Positions 33,960 to 42,497 of a stretch of DNA of 64,000 nt are shown one piece after another. How positions within the stretch are numbered: position 1 is the first letter of the stretch; each line of letters begins with the position of its first letter. Origin of the DNA: VFMC01 sp046331225 (GTDB lineage Bacteria; Actinomycetota; Acidimicrobiia; Acidimicrobiales; Ilumatobacteraceae); NCBI GenBank assembly GCA_046331225.1, contig JAXLRF010000003.1, positions 1 to 64,000 on the forward strand, in the 5' to 3' direction. Under the pieces are notes generated by a model, which was not told the DNA's origin, ran no database searches, and saw only the letters and a list, made by a program, of their open reading frames with translations. A program made the position numbers and the translations under genes.

Positions 33960-35975
33960 TCAGGCGTCGGTCGCGACGGGGTCGGTTTCCGTGGGGGCGC
34001 CGGCGAGCTCGTCGGCGGTGTCGCGGTGCCGGAGCACCTGCGGTCGGGTGGCGGGCGCGGGGCGCCCGGCGATCTGATACACGGCGGCGCCGTCGAGCGT
34101 CTCGTGCTCGAGCAGCTCGAACACGATGCGGTCGAGCGCGTCGCGGTGGCGGGTGAGCTCGTCGGTGGCGCGCACCTCGGCGTCGCGCACCAGACGGGCG
34201 ACCTCGACGTCGATGCGTCGCTGGGTCTCGTCGCCGAAGGGCCGGCTGCTCACCTCGGGCCCGCCCGTCAGGAACATCGGACCGCCCGACGGGTAGCCGA
34301 CCGGGCCGAGCTCGTCGGACAGTCCGTACTCGCGCACCATCTTGGTGGCGAGCGAGGTCGCCGTCGCGAGGTCGTTGGCCGCACCGGTCGAGCCCTCGCC
34401 GAACACGAGCCGTTCGGCGGCGCGTCCGGCGAGCTGTACCGCCAGGGTGTCGAGCAGGTACGACTCGCTGTACAGGTGCCGCTCGTGCAGCGGCAGCTGG
34501 TGCGTGACGCCGAGGGCCATCCCGGCGGGCAGGATCGTCACCTTGTGGACCGGGTCGGCGTGGTCGCTGCACGCTGCCACCAGTGCGTGGCCGGCCTCGT
34601 GCACGGCGACCGCGCGGCGCTCCTCGGGCAGCAGCACGTTCGAGGCGTCGCGCTGGCCGAGCAGGATCCGGTCGCGTGCCTCGTCGAGGTCGGCGGCCGT
34701 GATCGTCGCGCGGCGATCGCGAGCGGCGCGGATGGCCGCCTCGTTGGCGAGGTTGGCGAGGTCGGCGCCGCTGAACCCGGGCGTGCCGCGAGCGACGGTC
34801 TCGAGGTCGACATCGGGAGCGAGCTGCTTGCCGCGGCAGTGCACCTGCAGGATCGCCACCCGGTCGGGCTGGTTGGGCAGCGGGATCACCACCTGGCGGT
34901 CGAACCGGCCGGGCCGCAAGAGCGCGGCGTCGAGCACTTCGGGCCGGTTGGTGGCGGCGAGGACGATGATGCCGACGGTCGGGTCGAAGCCGTCCATCTC
35001 GCTGAGCAACTGGTTCAGGGTCTGTTCGCGCTCGTCGTTCGAGATGACGGCGCCGCTCTGACGTCGCTGCCCGATCGCATCGATCTCGTCGACGAACACG
35101 ATCGCGGGGGCGAGCTTGCGGGCCTCGGCGAACAGGTCGCGCACGCGGGCGGCCCCGACGCCGACGAACATCTCGACGAACGACGAGCCGGTCACCGACA
35201 GGAACGGCACACCCGCCTCGCCCGCGACCGCCCGGGCGAGCAGGGTCTTGCCGGTGCCTGGCGGGCCGGTCATCAGCACGCCCCGGGGTGCCACGGCACC
35301 GGCGGCGGCGAAGCGGGTGGGCTCGCGCAGGAACTCGATGATCTCGGCCACCTCGCGCTTCACGCCGTCGTAGCCGGCGACGTCGGCGAAGGTGGTGGTG
35401 GGCCGCGAGGTGTCGGTGATCGTCACCTTCGAGCGTCCCATGCCGAACGCGCTGGTCATCGCGCCACCGCCGCCGGCCCGCCGGGCCATCCACACCCACA
35501 GGCCGACGAGGGCGGCGATCGGCAGCAGGGTGAACAACCAGGTGAGGACGGTGCTGCCGGTCGACGGGGCGTCGGCGGTGGCCGACACGTCGACGCCGTG
35601 TGCCTCGAGCCGTGCGAGCAGCGCCTCGCCGCTCAGCGCGACCGGCACGACGGTGGTGTACTCGTCGCCCTCGCTGCCGGCGGTGTCGCCGACCAGGTGG
35701 CCCGTCACGCTGCCGTCGGTGTCGATTTCGGCGCTCAGCACCTGACCGGCGTCGACCTTGGCCAGGAACGCCGTGTAGTCGAGGTCGTCGGGGTTCGACG
35801 TGTGCGTCGAGGTGACGAGCAGGACGGCGAGCACCACGGCGGTGAGCGCGAACGGCAACCAGCTGCGCCACCGCGACGAACGCGCGGGCGGGGTCGAGCC
35901 CGGACGGCCGGGCGGTTCGGGCAGGGGTGGCGTCGGACGACTCGGCCGTTCGGGGGCTCGGGCCGTCCTGCTCAT
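33960..35975 (-). CDS. ftsH: ATP-dependent zinc metalloprotease FtsH
   Basis: A 671-residue membrane AAA+ protease. TM1 is at about 38-57, a short periplasmic domain follows, and TM2 is near 137-158. The AAA module has Walker A GPPGTGKT near 237, Walker B IVFVDEIDAIG and the SRH RPEVLDAALLRPGRFDR. The M41 site is HEAGH near 458, with Asp in GAANDLATATSLA as third ligand. The N-terminal tail before TM1 is Pro/Arg-rich. It degrades membrane and regulatory proteins. ATG 35975 is chosen because upstream codons run into repeat DNA. A GGGSC-N4-GTCCC dyad lies 37 bases upstream. An acidic microprotein follows. Confidence 0.95.
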   Translation of the reverse strand: MSRTARAPERPSRPTPPLPEPPGRPGSTPPARSSRWRSWLPFALTAVVLAVLLVTSTHTSNPDDLDYTAFLAKVDAGQVLSAEIDTDGSVTGHLVGDTAGSEGDEYTTVVPVALSGEALLARLEAHGVDVSATADAPSTGSTVLTWLFTLLPIAALVGLWVWMARRAGGGGAMTSAFGMGRSKVTITDTSRPTTTFADVAGYDGVKREVAEIIEFLREPTRFAAAGAVAPRGVLMTGPPGTGKTLLARAVAGEAGVPFLSVTGSSFVEMFVGVGAARVRDLFAEARKLAPAIVFVDEIDAIGQRRQSGAVISNDEREQTLNQLLSEMDGFDPTVGIIVLAATNRPEVLDAALLRPGRFDRQVVIPLPNQPDRVAILQVHCRGKQLAPDVDLETVARGTPGFSGADLANLANEAAIRAARDRRATITAADLDEARDRILLGQRDASNVLLPEERRAVAVHEAGHALVAACSDHADPVHKVTILPAGMALGVTHQLPLHERHLYSESYLLDTLAVQLAGRAAERLVFGEGSTGAANDLATATSLATKMVREYGLSDELGPVGYPSGGPMFLTGGPEVSSRPFGDETQRRIDVEVARLVRDAEVRATDELTRHRDALDRIVFELLEHETLDGAAVYQIAGRPAPATRPQVLRHRDTADELAGAPTETDPVATDA

Positions 35976-36011
35976 GTACTCAGGGTGCGCCGACCCCCGG
36001 TCGGCCGACCA

Positions 36012-36025
36012 GGGGCCCAAGTCCC
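36012..36025. promoter_or_regulatory. DosR/DevR-like dyad GGGGCCCAAGTCCC upstream of ftsH
   Basis: The 14-mer fits GGGSC-N4-GTCCC, the same form as the two boxes before the FAS1 gene. It sits 37-50 bases before the ftsH ATG, where an activator could touch RNA polymerase. Similarity to the mycobacterial DosR box (GGGAC-N4-GTCCC) is one base off per site. Confidence 0.4.
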
Positions 36026-36044
36026 TCGGACCCCCGCGCACGTC

Positions 36045-36169
36045 CTGGGCGCCACCACCCCCGGCCCACCAGCACCGGTGAGCCGGCCTTGGCACCCAGA
36101 ACCGCAGACCGCTTCTGGGCGCCACCACCTCCGATCCACCAGCACCGGTGAGCCGGCACTGGCGCCCAG
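36045..36169. repeat. pair of 55-bp palindromic repeats
   Basis: Copy 1 (36045-36099) and copy 2 (36115-36169) match at 49 of 55 bases and are 15 bases apart. Each is bounded by inverted arms CTGGGCGCCA and TGGCGCCCAG (perfect in copy 2, one change in copy 1) and contains the 8-base palindrome CACCGGTG. They fill most of the gap between the ftsH start and the gene ending at 36190. The form recalls REP/BIME elements or tandem operators. Confidence 0.85.
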
Positions 36170-36189
36170 GACGTGGGGGCGAGCGCGGA

Positions 36190-36552
36190 TCAGGGCGGGG
36201 TGACGGTCCAGCCGCGGCGTTCGAGCTCGGTCGCGAGCAGGTCGGCGGGCATCCCGCGCAGCATGTCGGACCGGGTGCGGCTCAGCTGGTCGGCCTGCTC
36301 GGCCCGCTCGGGGTCCTCGGCCGCGGCGCGCCCGGCCACGGCGGGTGGTTCGCTCGGCTCGTTGCCGAGCAGCCGGTCGATCAGCGCGCTCGCCTCACGC
36401 GAGGTGAACTTGCCGCCGGCCTGACGCTGGGTGAGGCCGAACTCGTGTCGGGCCGTGCGGAAGTCGTCGTGACCGGCCGCCTTCAGCAGCGACTTCAGGT
36501 ACGAGATCTGCTTGGGCGACGCGGGCGGTCCCGATTGTTGGCCGAACGACAT
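36190..36552 (-). CDS. hypothetical protein with GLTQRQAGGKFTSREAS motif
   Basis: A 120-residue soluble protein. The N-terminal half (SPKQISYLKSLLKAAG, then FGLTQRQAGGKFTSREASALIDRLLG) looks like a compact helical domain seen in many Actinomycetota proteins of unknown role. The middle is Pro/Ala/Glu-rich. The C-terminal part (DMLRGMPADLLATELERRGWTV) is a second short helical unit. I know no function. It is upstream of ftsH on the same strand, separated by the palindromic repeats. Confidence 0.65.
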   Translation of the reverse strand: MSFGQQSGPPASPKQISYLKSLLKAAGHDDFRTARHEFGLTQRQAGGKFTSREASALIDRLLGNEPSEPPAVAGRAAAEDPERAEQADQLSRTRSDMLRGMPADLLATELERRGWTVTPP

Positions 36553-36605
36553 GTCCCGAGTGTGTCAGTGGTCGACCCGCTCGAAAACGTCGGCCGCCGT
36601 CCCGC

Positions 36606-37832
36606 TCAGCGGCGAGTGGCGGGCCGCACCCTCGACAACCCCCGGGCGGGCAGGGTGCGTGCCCAGTAGCCGCCGTAGCGCAGGCGATCGACGGGCGGCA
36701 GCATCTCGACGGACGGCCGTTCGGCGGCGCGCATCACCACGAGGTAGCGGACGAGTTGTGTGATGCGGTGACGGCGGAACACACCGGCGTGCACGTGCTC
36801 GAACTCGGTGATCAGCGGGGTGACGTCGACCTGCATGCTGCGGCCCTGCGTGGCGCGCCCGATCGCGTCGAACACGTACGGGTACTCGCGGTCGTCGAAG
36901 ACCGGTGCCGACACCACCGCCGCCAACCGGCCGTCGGGGCGCAGACGGTCGAGCGATTCGCCGATCATCCGCATCGGCAGCGAGGTGCCGTAGTCGCCAC
37001 CGCCGCCCGCGAAGGTCTGCGTCTGCAGCTCCTCCCACATGCACGGGGAGTTGAGGATCACGAGGTCGAAGTCGCCGTCGACACCGCTCAACACGTCCGA
37101 CCACCGGAAGTCGGCGTCGACCCCGTTGAGCGCCGCGTTCACCCGACCGAACCGCAGGCAGCGCTCGACGATGTCGGCGCCGACGGCCTCGATGCCGGGG
37201 CCGGCCAGCGGGATCAGGCCCACCCCGCTGCCGCAACCGAGGTCGAGCACACGCGGCGAGCCGGCGTCGTGCGGCGGCCACCAACCGCCGCCGATCAGGT
37301 GCTGCGGGATCGTGAACGAGCTGCGACCGAGATACACGTAGTCGGGGTCGTGTTGCAGCCGCGGCGGGTCGGCCAGGTACAGCCCACCCCGGAACGGAAC
37401 GGCCAGCACGTCGGTGCGCACCATCGAGTCGGGTTGCTCCGACAGCACCGACACGGCCAGGAGGTCGTCGACGAGGTTGCCGCCGAGCAACGATCGCACC
37501 TCGGCGATCGGCGCGGGGCGGCACAGCGTGAACAGCTCGTGCGCGGCCGCCGCCGTGGGCAGCGTCCGCCCGAGCGCCCGCCGGTGCAGCCCGGCCAGCG
37601 GGCTGCGGTCGAACAGGTTCGAGCGGCCGGCCAGGTGGTTGCGCACGCTCGCCGGCTCCATCACCAGGTCGAGCTGCGAGCCGGGCATGGGCAGCACACG
37701 CGTGCGCTCGAACCCGAGCTCGCCGAGCAAGGTGCGCAGGCGCCGCAGGACGGGCACTGCGGCGGACCACGCGCCGTCGGTCAAGAACACGGGGCGCGAC
37801 AGCTCGGTCGTCGGGTGTGCGGTCGTGGTCAT
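36606..37832 (-). CDS. class I SAM-dependent methyltransferase with long N-terminal domain
   Basis: A 408-residue protein. Residues about 1-180 form an unassigned N-terminal domain. The SAM site VLDLGCGSGVGLIPLAG is near 195-211. The catalytic-type motif, usually NPPY/NPPF in N-methyltransferases, reads NSPCMW near 260. That resembles HemK/RsmC-like enzymes that methylate amino groups, but with an altered motif. Target unknown; a protein or RNA amine is a guess. Its start (ATG 37832) follows the FemAB/GNAT-like gene by 33 bases on the same strand. Confidence 0.78.
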   Translation of the reverse strand: MTTTAHPTTELSRPVFLTDGAWSAAVPVLRRLRTLLGELGFERTRVLPMPGSQLDLVMEPASVRNHLAGRSNLFDRSPLAGLHRRALGRTLPTAAAAHELFTLCRPAPIAEVRSLLGGNLVDDLLAVSVLSEQPDSMVRTDVLAVPFRGGLYLADPPRLQHDPDYVYLGRSSFTIPQHLIGGGWWPPHDAGSPRVLDLGCGSGVGLIPLAGPGIEAVGADIVERCLRFGRVNAALNGVDADFRWSDVLSGVDGDFDLVILNSPCMWEELQTQTFAGGGGDYGTSLPMRMIGESLDRLRPDGRLAAVVSAPVFDDREYPYVFDAIGRATQGRSMQVDVTPLITEFEHVHAGVFRRHRITQLVRYLVVMRAAERPSVEMLPPVDRLRYGGYWARTLPARGLSRVRPATRR

Positions 37833-37865
37833 GGGCTGGTCCTCCGGTACGGTCGGTCGGGTGCG

Positions 37866-38939
37866 TCAGTCGCGGAACCCGATGAGGCGCTTCGCGCCGT
37901 TGCGCACCGTGCGGTCCGCTGTGGTGATCGGGAACCGTTCGATGCGGATCTCGGCGTAGGGCAGGCCCTGACCACCGAAGCGTTCCTTGAACGTCGCGAG
38001 CGCCGACGACGGACCGGTCTCGCCGAGGTTGTACCAACGGCTCCCGTGCGCGTAGGCCTCGAGGATCGAGCGCCACTGGAGCAGGTCGTTGGCGTGAACC
38101 GAGGCGGCGAGCTCGCGGTCCATCGCGCCGCGGGTGTCGCGAGTGGTGGTGCCGAGCAGCAGCAGGTTCGAGGCTGCGGGCACCCCGTCGACGTAGGCGA
38201 CCAGGTGGCGGAAGCGACTGCCTGCGTGCTCAGCGATGGTGCGGAGCTTGCCGATCGGGTCGCGTCGCACGGCGCGCCATCGGGCGAGGCGGAGCGGCTC
38301 GTGCTGCTGCTCGGCCCAGCGACGAACCGACGAGAGATAGAGCTCGTAGTGCACGTCGAGCAGACGGCCCGACGTCTCGACCCTGACCTCGACACCGGCG
38401 GCCTCGGCCCGACGGATGCCCTTGCGGGTGGTCTTGTTGAGCGACGCGAGGTGCGTGGCCGGATCGGTGAGCTCGATCACGTGCGTCCGTCGAGGGATGG
38501 CCACCACGTCGCGGCCGGTGAGCGCTTCGTAGCAGCTGCTGCGCAGCGGGCTGGGCCGGATGCTGATCTGTGCGGCCCGCAGACTGCGCAGGTCGGCGAC
38601 GATCGTGTCGACCACCGTGTGGTCGAGTCCCGTGCCGGCGATGCCGCCGATCCCCCATGCGGTCGCCGGTGCCGCGTAGCGGCCGCCGAGACCGGCGAGG
38701 CCACGGCGCCGGACGAGTGGCAACACGAACGTGCGACCGTCGGCGAACCGGTAGAGGCGGGTCGCGTCCTCGAGCTGTCCGTCGGCGCACATCGCCGCCA
38801 CCCACGCCGGGTACTGCTCGGGCACGGCGTAGTCGTCGGCGTCGACGACGGCCGTCCACTCGTCGGGTTCGTTGCGCGTGTGCACCGTGGCGATCGATCC
38901 GGCCGATCGTGCCGCGCGCGGCACGTGGGCGATGTTCAT
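37866..38939 (-). CDS. FemAB/GNAT-like acyl or aminoacyl transferase family protein
   Basis: A 357-residue protein of the GNAT-related FemAB-type fold. The first half holds the substrate region (RTHVIELTDPATHLASLNKTTRKGIRRAEAAGV) and the second half the transferase signature HLVAYVDGVPAASNLLLLG, then AMDRELAASVHANDLLQW and FKERFGGQGLPY. These segments match the group often annotated in polysaccharide and exosortase loci as GNAT_acetyltransf_6. It may acylate a sugar or a cell-wall peptide. ATG 38939 has GAGAG five bases upstream; GTG 38957 is an alternative. It leads into the methyltransferase. Confidence 0.75.
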   Translation of the reverse strand: MNIAHVPRAARSAGSIATVHTRNEPDEWTAVVDADDYAVPEQYPAWVAAMCADGQLEDATRLYRFADGRTFVLPLVRRRGLAGLGGRYAAPATAWGIGGIAGTGLDHTVVDTIVADLRSLRAAQISIRPSPLRSSCYEALTGRDVVAIPRRTHVIELTDPATHLASLNKTTRKGIRRAEAAGVEVRVETSGRLLDVHYELYLSSVRRWAEQQHEPLRLARWRAVRRDPIGKLRTIAEHAGSRFRHLVAYVDGVPAASNLLLLGTTTRDTRGAMDRELAASVHANDLLQWRSILEAYAHGSRWYNLGETGPSSALATFKERFGGQGLPYAEIRIERFPITTADRTVRNGAKRLIGFRD

Positions 38940-39063
38940 GTCCGCTCTCAGACCCACGTGCGCTCAACCCCTTGGTCACCTGCGTGGCCGCCGTTGCCCC
39001 CGGAGGATGACGGCGACCGGGCCGAGGGTCAACACGCTCCGTCGCTTCTTGATCCATTTTTGA

Positions 39064-39074
39064 GACACCGTGTC
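39064..39074. promoter_or_regulatory. dyad GACAC-C-GTGTC in the divergent gap
   Basis: An 11-base inverted repeat in the 189-base region between the FemAB-like gene and thrH, beside the most AT-rich stretch nearby (CATTTTTGAG). A repressor site is possible; no regulator gene adjoins. Confidence 0.3.
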
Positions 39075-39128
39075 CGACGTTTTCGAGCGGATGCTGCTCG
39101 CCGGCTCCGGGTGACCGAGAATGTGGTC

Positions 39129-39770
39129 GTGAGCACCGATCCGCACGCCGACGCATTCCACGACGCACCGCAGCAGACCATCGTCACGCTCGATCTCGAG
39201 GGCGTGCTGGTGCCCGAGATCTGGATCGCCGTCGCCGAGCGCACCGGCATCCCCGAGCTGCGCCGCACCACCCGCGACGAGCCCGATTACGACGTGCTGA
39301 TGAAGTACCGGCTCGCGATCCTCGAGCAGCACGGTCTGACGATGAGTCTGATCGCCGACGTCATCGCCGGCCTCGGGCCGATGGAGGGGGCGAAGGACTT
39401 CCTCGACCGCCTGCGCGACCGCACCCAGGTGGTGATCCTCAGCGACACCTTCGAGCAGTTCGGCGCACCGCTCATGCGCCAGCTCGGCATGCCCACGATC
39501 CTGTGTCACCAACTGATCGTGCGCGACGACCGCATCGTCGACTACCGCTTGCGCATGCCCGACCAGAAGCGCCACGCGGTGGAGGCCTTCCGCGGCCTCA
39601 ACTACCGCGTGATCTCGGCGGGTGACTCGTACAACGACTCGGCCATGCTCGGGGCCGCGCACGCCGGCTTCTGGTTCCACGCGCCCGATTCGATCAAGGC
39701 GCAGTTCCCGCAGTTCGCCGCCACCGACACCTACGACGAACTGTTCGACGCGATCACCGGCGCGCTGTGA
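39129..39770 (+). CDS. thrH: ThrH-type phosphoserine phosphatase / homoserine phosphotransferase
   Basis: A 213-residue HAD-superfamily enzyme closely following Pseudomonas ThrH: LDLEGVLVPEIWIAVAERTG (nucleophile Asp22), TRDEPDYDVLMKYRL, VVILSDTFEQF, MRQLGMPTILCH, then ISAGDSYNDSAML with the Mg-binding Asp pair and HAGFWFHAPDSI. ThrH dephosphorylates phosphoserine and can move the phosphate to homoserine. GTG 39129 is chosen because GAGAAT lies six bases upstream as in the leaderless genes; GTG 39111 and 39123 are alternatives. The stop overlaps the next start (GTGA). Confidence 0.9.
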   Translation: MSTDPHADAFHDAPQQTIVTLDLEGVLVPEIWIAVAERTGIPELRRTTRDEPDYDVLMKYRLAILEQHGLTMSLIADVIAGLGPMEGAKDFLDRLRDRTQVVILSDTFEQFGAPLMRQLGMPTILCHQLIVRDDRIVDYRLRMPDQKRHAVEAFRGLNYRVISAGDSYNDSAMLGAAHAGFWFHAPDSIKAQFPQFAATDTYDELFDAITGAL

Positions 39771-41191
39771 GCCACACCCCGTTCGAGCTCACGACCGAGC
39801 TCGCCGAAGCACTCGTCCACCACGCGAAGGCGTTCGCGAAGGAGCACCACTGCCCGACGATCTCGGACGGGCTCTGGTGCGACGGGCGTCTCGTGTCGGC
39901 CGGTGGCACGGTGCTGCACGACGACGGCTTCCACCCCACCACCGAGTCGGTGTACCGCATCGCGTCGATGACCAAGAGCTTCACGGCCGCGGCCGTGCTG
40001 TCGTTGCGCGACGAGGGCGTGCTGTCGCTCGACGACCGCATCGACCTGCACGCCCCCGAGCTCGCTTCGGTGCGCGGCCCTGTCGACGACGCCGGGCCCA
40101 TTCGCATCCGCCACCTGCTCACGATGACCGCGGGGTTGGTCACCGACAACCCGTGGGCCGATCGTCATCTCGACATCGACGACGAGGGCATGGATGCGAT
40201 CGTGCGTGACGGCGTCGTGTGGTCGGGCACCACCGGCACCTCGTTCGACTACTCGAACCTCGGCTTCGGTCTGCTCGGACGCGTCGTCAAGCGGGCGACC
40301 GGACGTCGGGTGCAGGACCTGATCACCGAGCGCTTCCTCGAACCGCTGGGCCTGACCCGCACCACGTGGGTGCAACCGGATCACGACGACTGGGCACGCC
40401 CCTCCCGCTGGCGCGACGGCGCGTGGATCCCCGAAGGCCTCGAGCCACTCGGCGACGGTGAGATCGCGCCGATGGGCGGGCTGTGGAGCACGGTCGACGA
40501 CGTGGGGCGATGGGTCACCTTCCTGTCGGACGCCTTCCCGTCGCGAGACGGCGCCGACGAGGGACCGCTGTCGCGGGCGTCGCGCCGCGAGATGCAGGAG
40601 ATGCACCGCTTCACGAGCACGATGCCACTGCCCGGACGCACAGCCGTGAACGGCTACGGCTACGGACTCCGCATCCGCAACTGCAACCGCATGGGTCGCG
40701 TGGTGGGGCACTCGGGCGGGCTGCCGGGCTACGGCTCACACATGCGCTGGGCGGTCGAGCGCGGCCTGGCGGTCGTGGCGCTGTCGAACGTCACCTATGC
40801 GCCGATGGCGCAGTACACCCAGGACGTCTTCGAACTGGTCCTCGCGCACGGGGCGTTCCCCACGCCGCTGCCGTTCGAGGCGCCACTCGTCGACGAGTAC
40901 GCGCATCGTCTGGTGGCGCTGCTCGGCGACTGGGACGACGCGGTGGCCGACGAGTTGTTCGCCGACAACGTCGCACCCGACGAGCCGTACGACCGGCTGC
41001 GGGCGCAGGCCGCCGAGTGGCTGGCGACGTGCGGCGGCCGGTTCGAGATCGACCACGTCGTCGCCACCACGAAGGCCGCCGGCCGCATCTTCGTGAAGCG
41101 GCCCGAGGGCGATCCGTTCGAGATCCAGTTCAAGCTCTCGCCTGCGGGCCCGCCGCGCATCCAGAAGTACGCCGAGCTCGACGACACCTGA
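39767..41191 (+). CDS. serine hydrolase of the beta-lactamase class C/esterase family
   Basis: A 474-residue penicillin-recognising-fold hydrolase. Nucleophile Ser67 is in SMTK, the second motif is YSN in FDYSNLGFGLLG near 162, and the third is HSGG near 318. There is no signal peptide, so it is unlikely to be a secreted resistance beta-lactamase and more likely an esterase or D-aminopeptidase. The last 90 residues form an extra DUF3471/DUF3887-like tail. The GTG start overlaps the thrH stop, so the two are coupled. It converges on the monooxygenase with 19 bases between. Confidence 0.85.
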   Translation: MSHTPFELTTELAEALVHHAKAFAKEHHCPTISDGLWCDGRLVSAGGTVLHDDGFHPTTESVYRIASMTKSFTAAAVLSLRDEGVLSLDDRIDLHAPELASVRGPVDDAGPIRIRHLLTMTAGLVTDNPWADRHLDIDDEGMDAIVRDGVVWSGTTGTSFDYSNLGFGLLGRVVKRATGRRVQDLITERFLEPLGLTRTTWVQPDHDDWARPSRWRDGAWIPEGLEPLGDGEIAPMGGLWSTVDDVGRWVTFLSDAFPSRDGADEGPLSRASRREMQEMHRFTSTMPLPGRTAVNGYGYGLRIRNCNRMGRVVGHSGGLPGYGSHMRWAVERGLAVVALSNVTYAPMAQYTQDVFELVLAHGAFPTPLPFEAPLVDEYAHRLVALLGDWDDAVADELFADNVAPDEPYDRLRAQAAEWLATCGGRFEIDHVVATTKAAGRIFVKRPEGDPFEIQFKLSPAGPPRIQKYAELDDT

Positions 41192-41210
41192 GCGCGGCGA
41201 CGGTGACCGG

Positions 41211-42497
41211 TCAGGCGTAGCTGCGGTCGGCGAGCGAGTCGCCCTCCGACAGCGCCTGCAACGCGAAGCCGGCGGTGCGCCGGTAGCCCTCGGTGGCCTG
41301 CGCGATCTCGTCGGGCGAGATGACGTCGTCGATCGAGTCGAAGCCGTCCGGGGCGCGCTCTTCGACCAGTTGCATCGGCAGCTCGGGTCCGAAGCCGCGG
41401 TTGGCCAGCACGATGGCCGCCGTGGCCGGGCGACGCTCGGCGTCGTAGCGCTCGAGCGCGGCGACGGGGTCGTCGATGTCGCGCAGGCAGCCGGTGAGCA
41501 CGCGGGCGTCGAGGATCGCCTGCGAGGCGCCGTTCGAACCGATCGGGTACATCGGGTGCGCGGCGTCGCCGAGCAACGTCGTGCGACCGAACGACCAGCG
41601 CTCCACCGGATCGCGGTCGACCATCGGGAAGCGGAACGTGCCGGGCGCCGAGCGGATGAGCGCGGGCACGTCGAGCCAGTCGAACCGCCAGTCCTCGAAC
41701 GGGCCGATGAACTCCTCGAGCACGCCCGCCCGGTTCCAGTCCTCGCGCTCGGCGAGCTCCTGGCCCTCGACCTTGAACTCGGCGATGAAGTTGAACGCCT
41801 GCCGACCGTCGTCGAGGTCGAGCACCGGGTAGCCGACGAACTTCTGACGCGGGTGGCCGCACCACACCATCGTGCGGCCGTCGAACACGGGGGCCGTCAC
41901 GGTGAGCCCGCGCCAGAGCAGCGCGCCGTTCCAGCGCGGCATGCCCTCGTCGGGGTACCGCAGCGACCGGGCGACCGAGTGGATGCCGTCGGCCGCCACC
42001 ACGATCGACCCGCGGACCGACCGTTCGACGGCACCGCCACGTGCGCTGGCGAAGTGTGCGACGGCGTGGTCGTCGTGGCTCTCGAGATCGACGAGGTGGT
42101 GGCCGGTGTGCACGCGATCGACGCCGAGCCGTTCGATCGTCGCCCGGTACAGCAGCTGCTGCAGCTCGCCCCGGTGCACCGAGCACTGCGGCCACCGGTA
42201 CCCGGCGGCCAGCCCGCGGGGCTCGTCCCAGATCTGCTGCCCACGCTTGGTGAAATAGGCCAACGTGGTCGGCTGCACCGACACGGCCACCAGGCGGTCG
42301 AGCAATCCGAGCGCGTCGAGCTCGCGCACCGCGTGGGGCAACAGGTTGATGCCCACGCCGAGCGCCTTCACCTCGTCGACGCTCTCGTACACGTGCACGT
42401 CGTGGCCGGCTCGGTGCAGGCTCAGCGCGGTGACGAGCCCGCCGATGCCGGCGCCGACCACGACGATCGGATCGGTCGCGTGGCGCACGATCGACAT
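41211..42497 (-). CDS. FAD-dependent aromatic monooxygenase (PHBH/salicylate hydroxylase-like)
   Basis: A 428-residue group A flavin monooxygenase. The Rossmann motif is VVVGAGIGGLVTALSLHRAG near 13-32, the DG fingerprint VVAADGIHSVARSLRYP near 160-176, and the GD motif TTLLGDAAHPMYPIGSNGASQAI near 308. Such enzymes hydroxylate an aromatic ring using NAD(P)H and O2. The ATG start shares its last base region with the DUF3237 stop (TGATG), so it is the second gene of a coupled pair. Substrate unknown. Confidence 0.9.
   Translation of the reverse strand: MSIVRHATDPIVVVGAGIGGLVTALSLHRAGHDVHVYESVDEVKALGVGINLLPHAVRELDALGLLDRLVAVSVQPTTLAYFTKRGQQIWDEPRGLAAGYRWPQCSVHRGELQQLLYRATIERLGVDRVHTGHHLVDLESHDDHAVAHFASARGGAVERSVRGSIVVAADGIHSVARSLRYPDEGMPRWNGALLWRGLTVTAPVFDGRTMVWCGHPRQKFVGYPVLDLDDGRQAFNFIAEFKVEGQELAEREDWNRAGVLEEFIGPFEDWRFDWLDVPALIRSAPGTFRFPMVDRDPVERWSFGRTTLLGDAAHPMYPIGSNGASQAILDARVLTGCLRDIDDPVAALERYDAERRPATAAIVLANRGFGPELPMQLVEERAPDGFDSIDDVISPDEIAQATEGYRRTAGFALQALSEGDSLADRSYA

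Noticed and set aside
39767..41191. Secreted antibiotic-resistance beta-lactamase
   Set aside because: The three catalytic motifs are present, but there is no signal peptide and the C-terminal extra domain fits the esterase/D-aminopeptidase branch.
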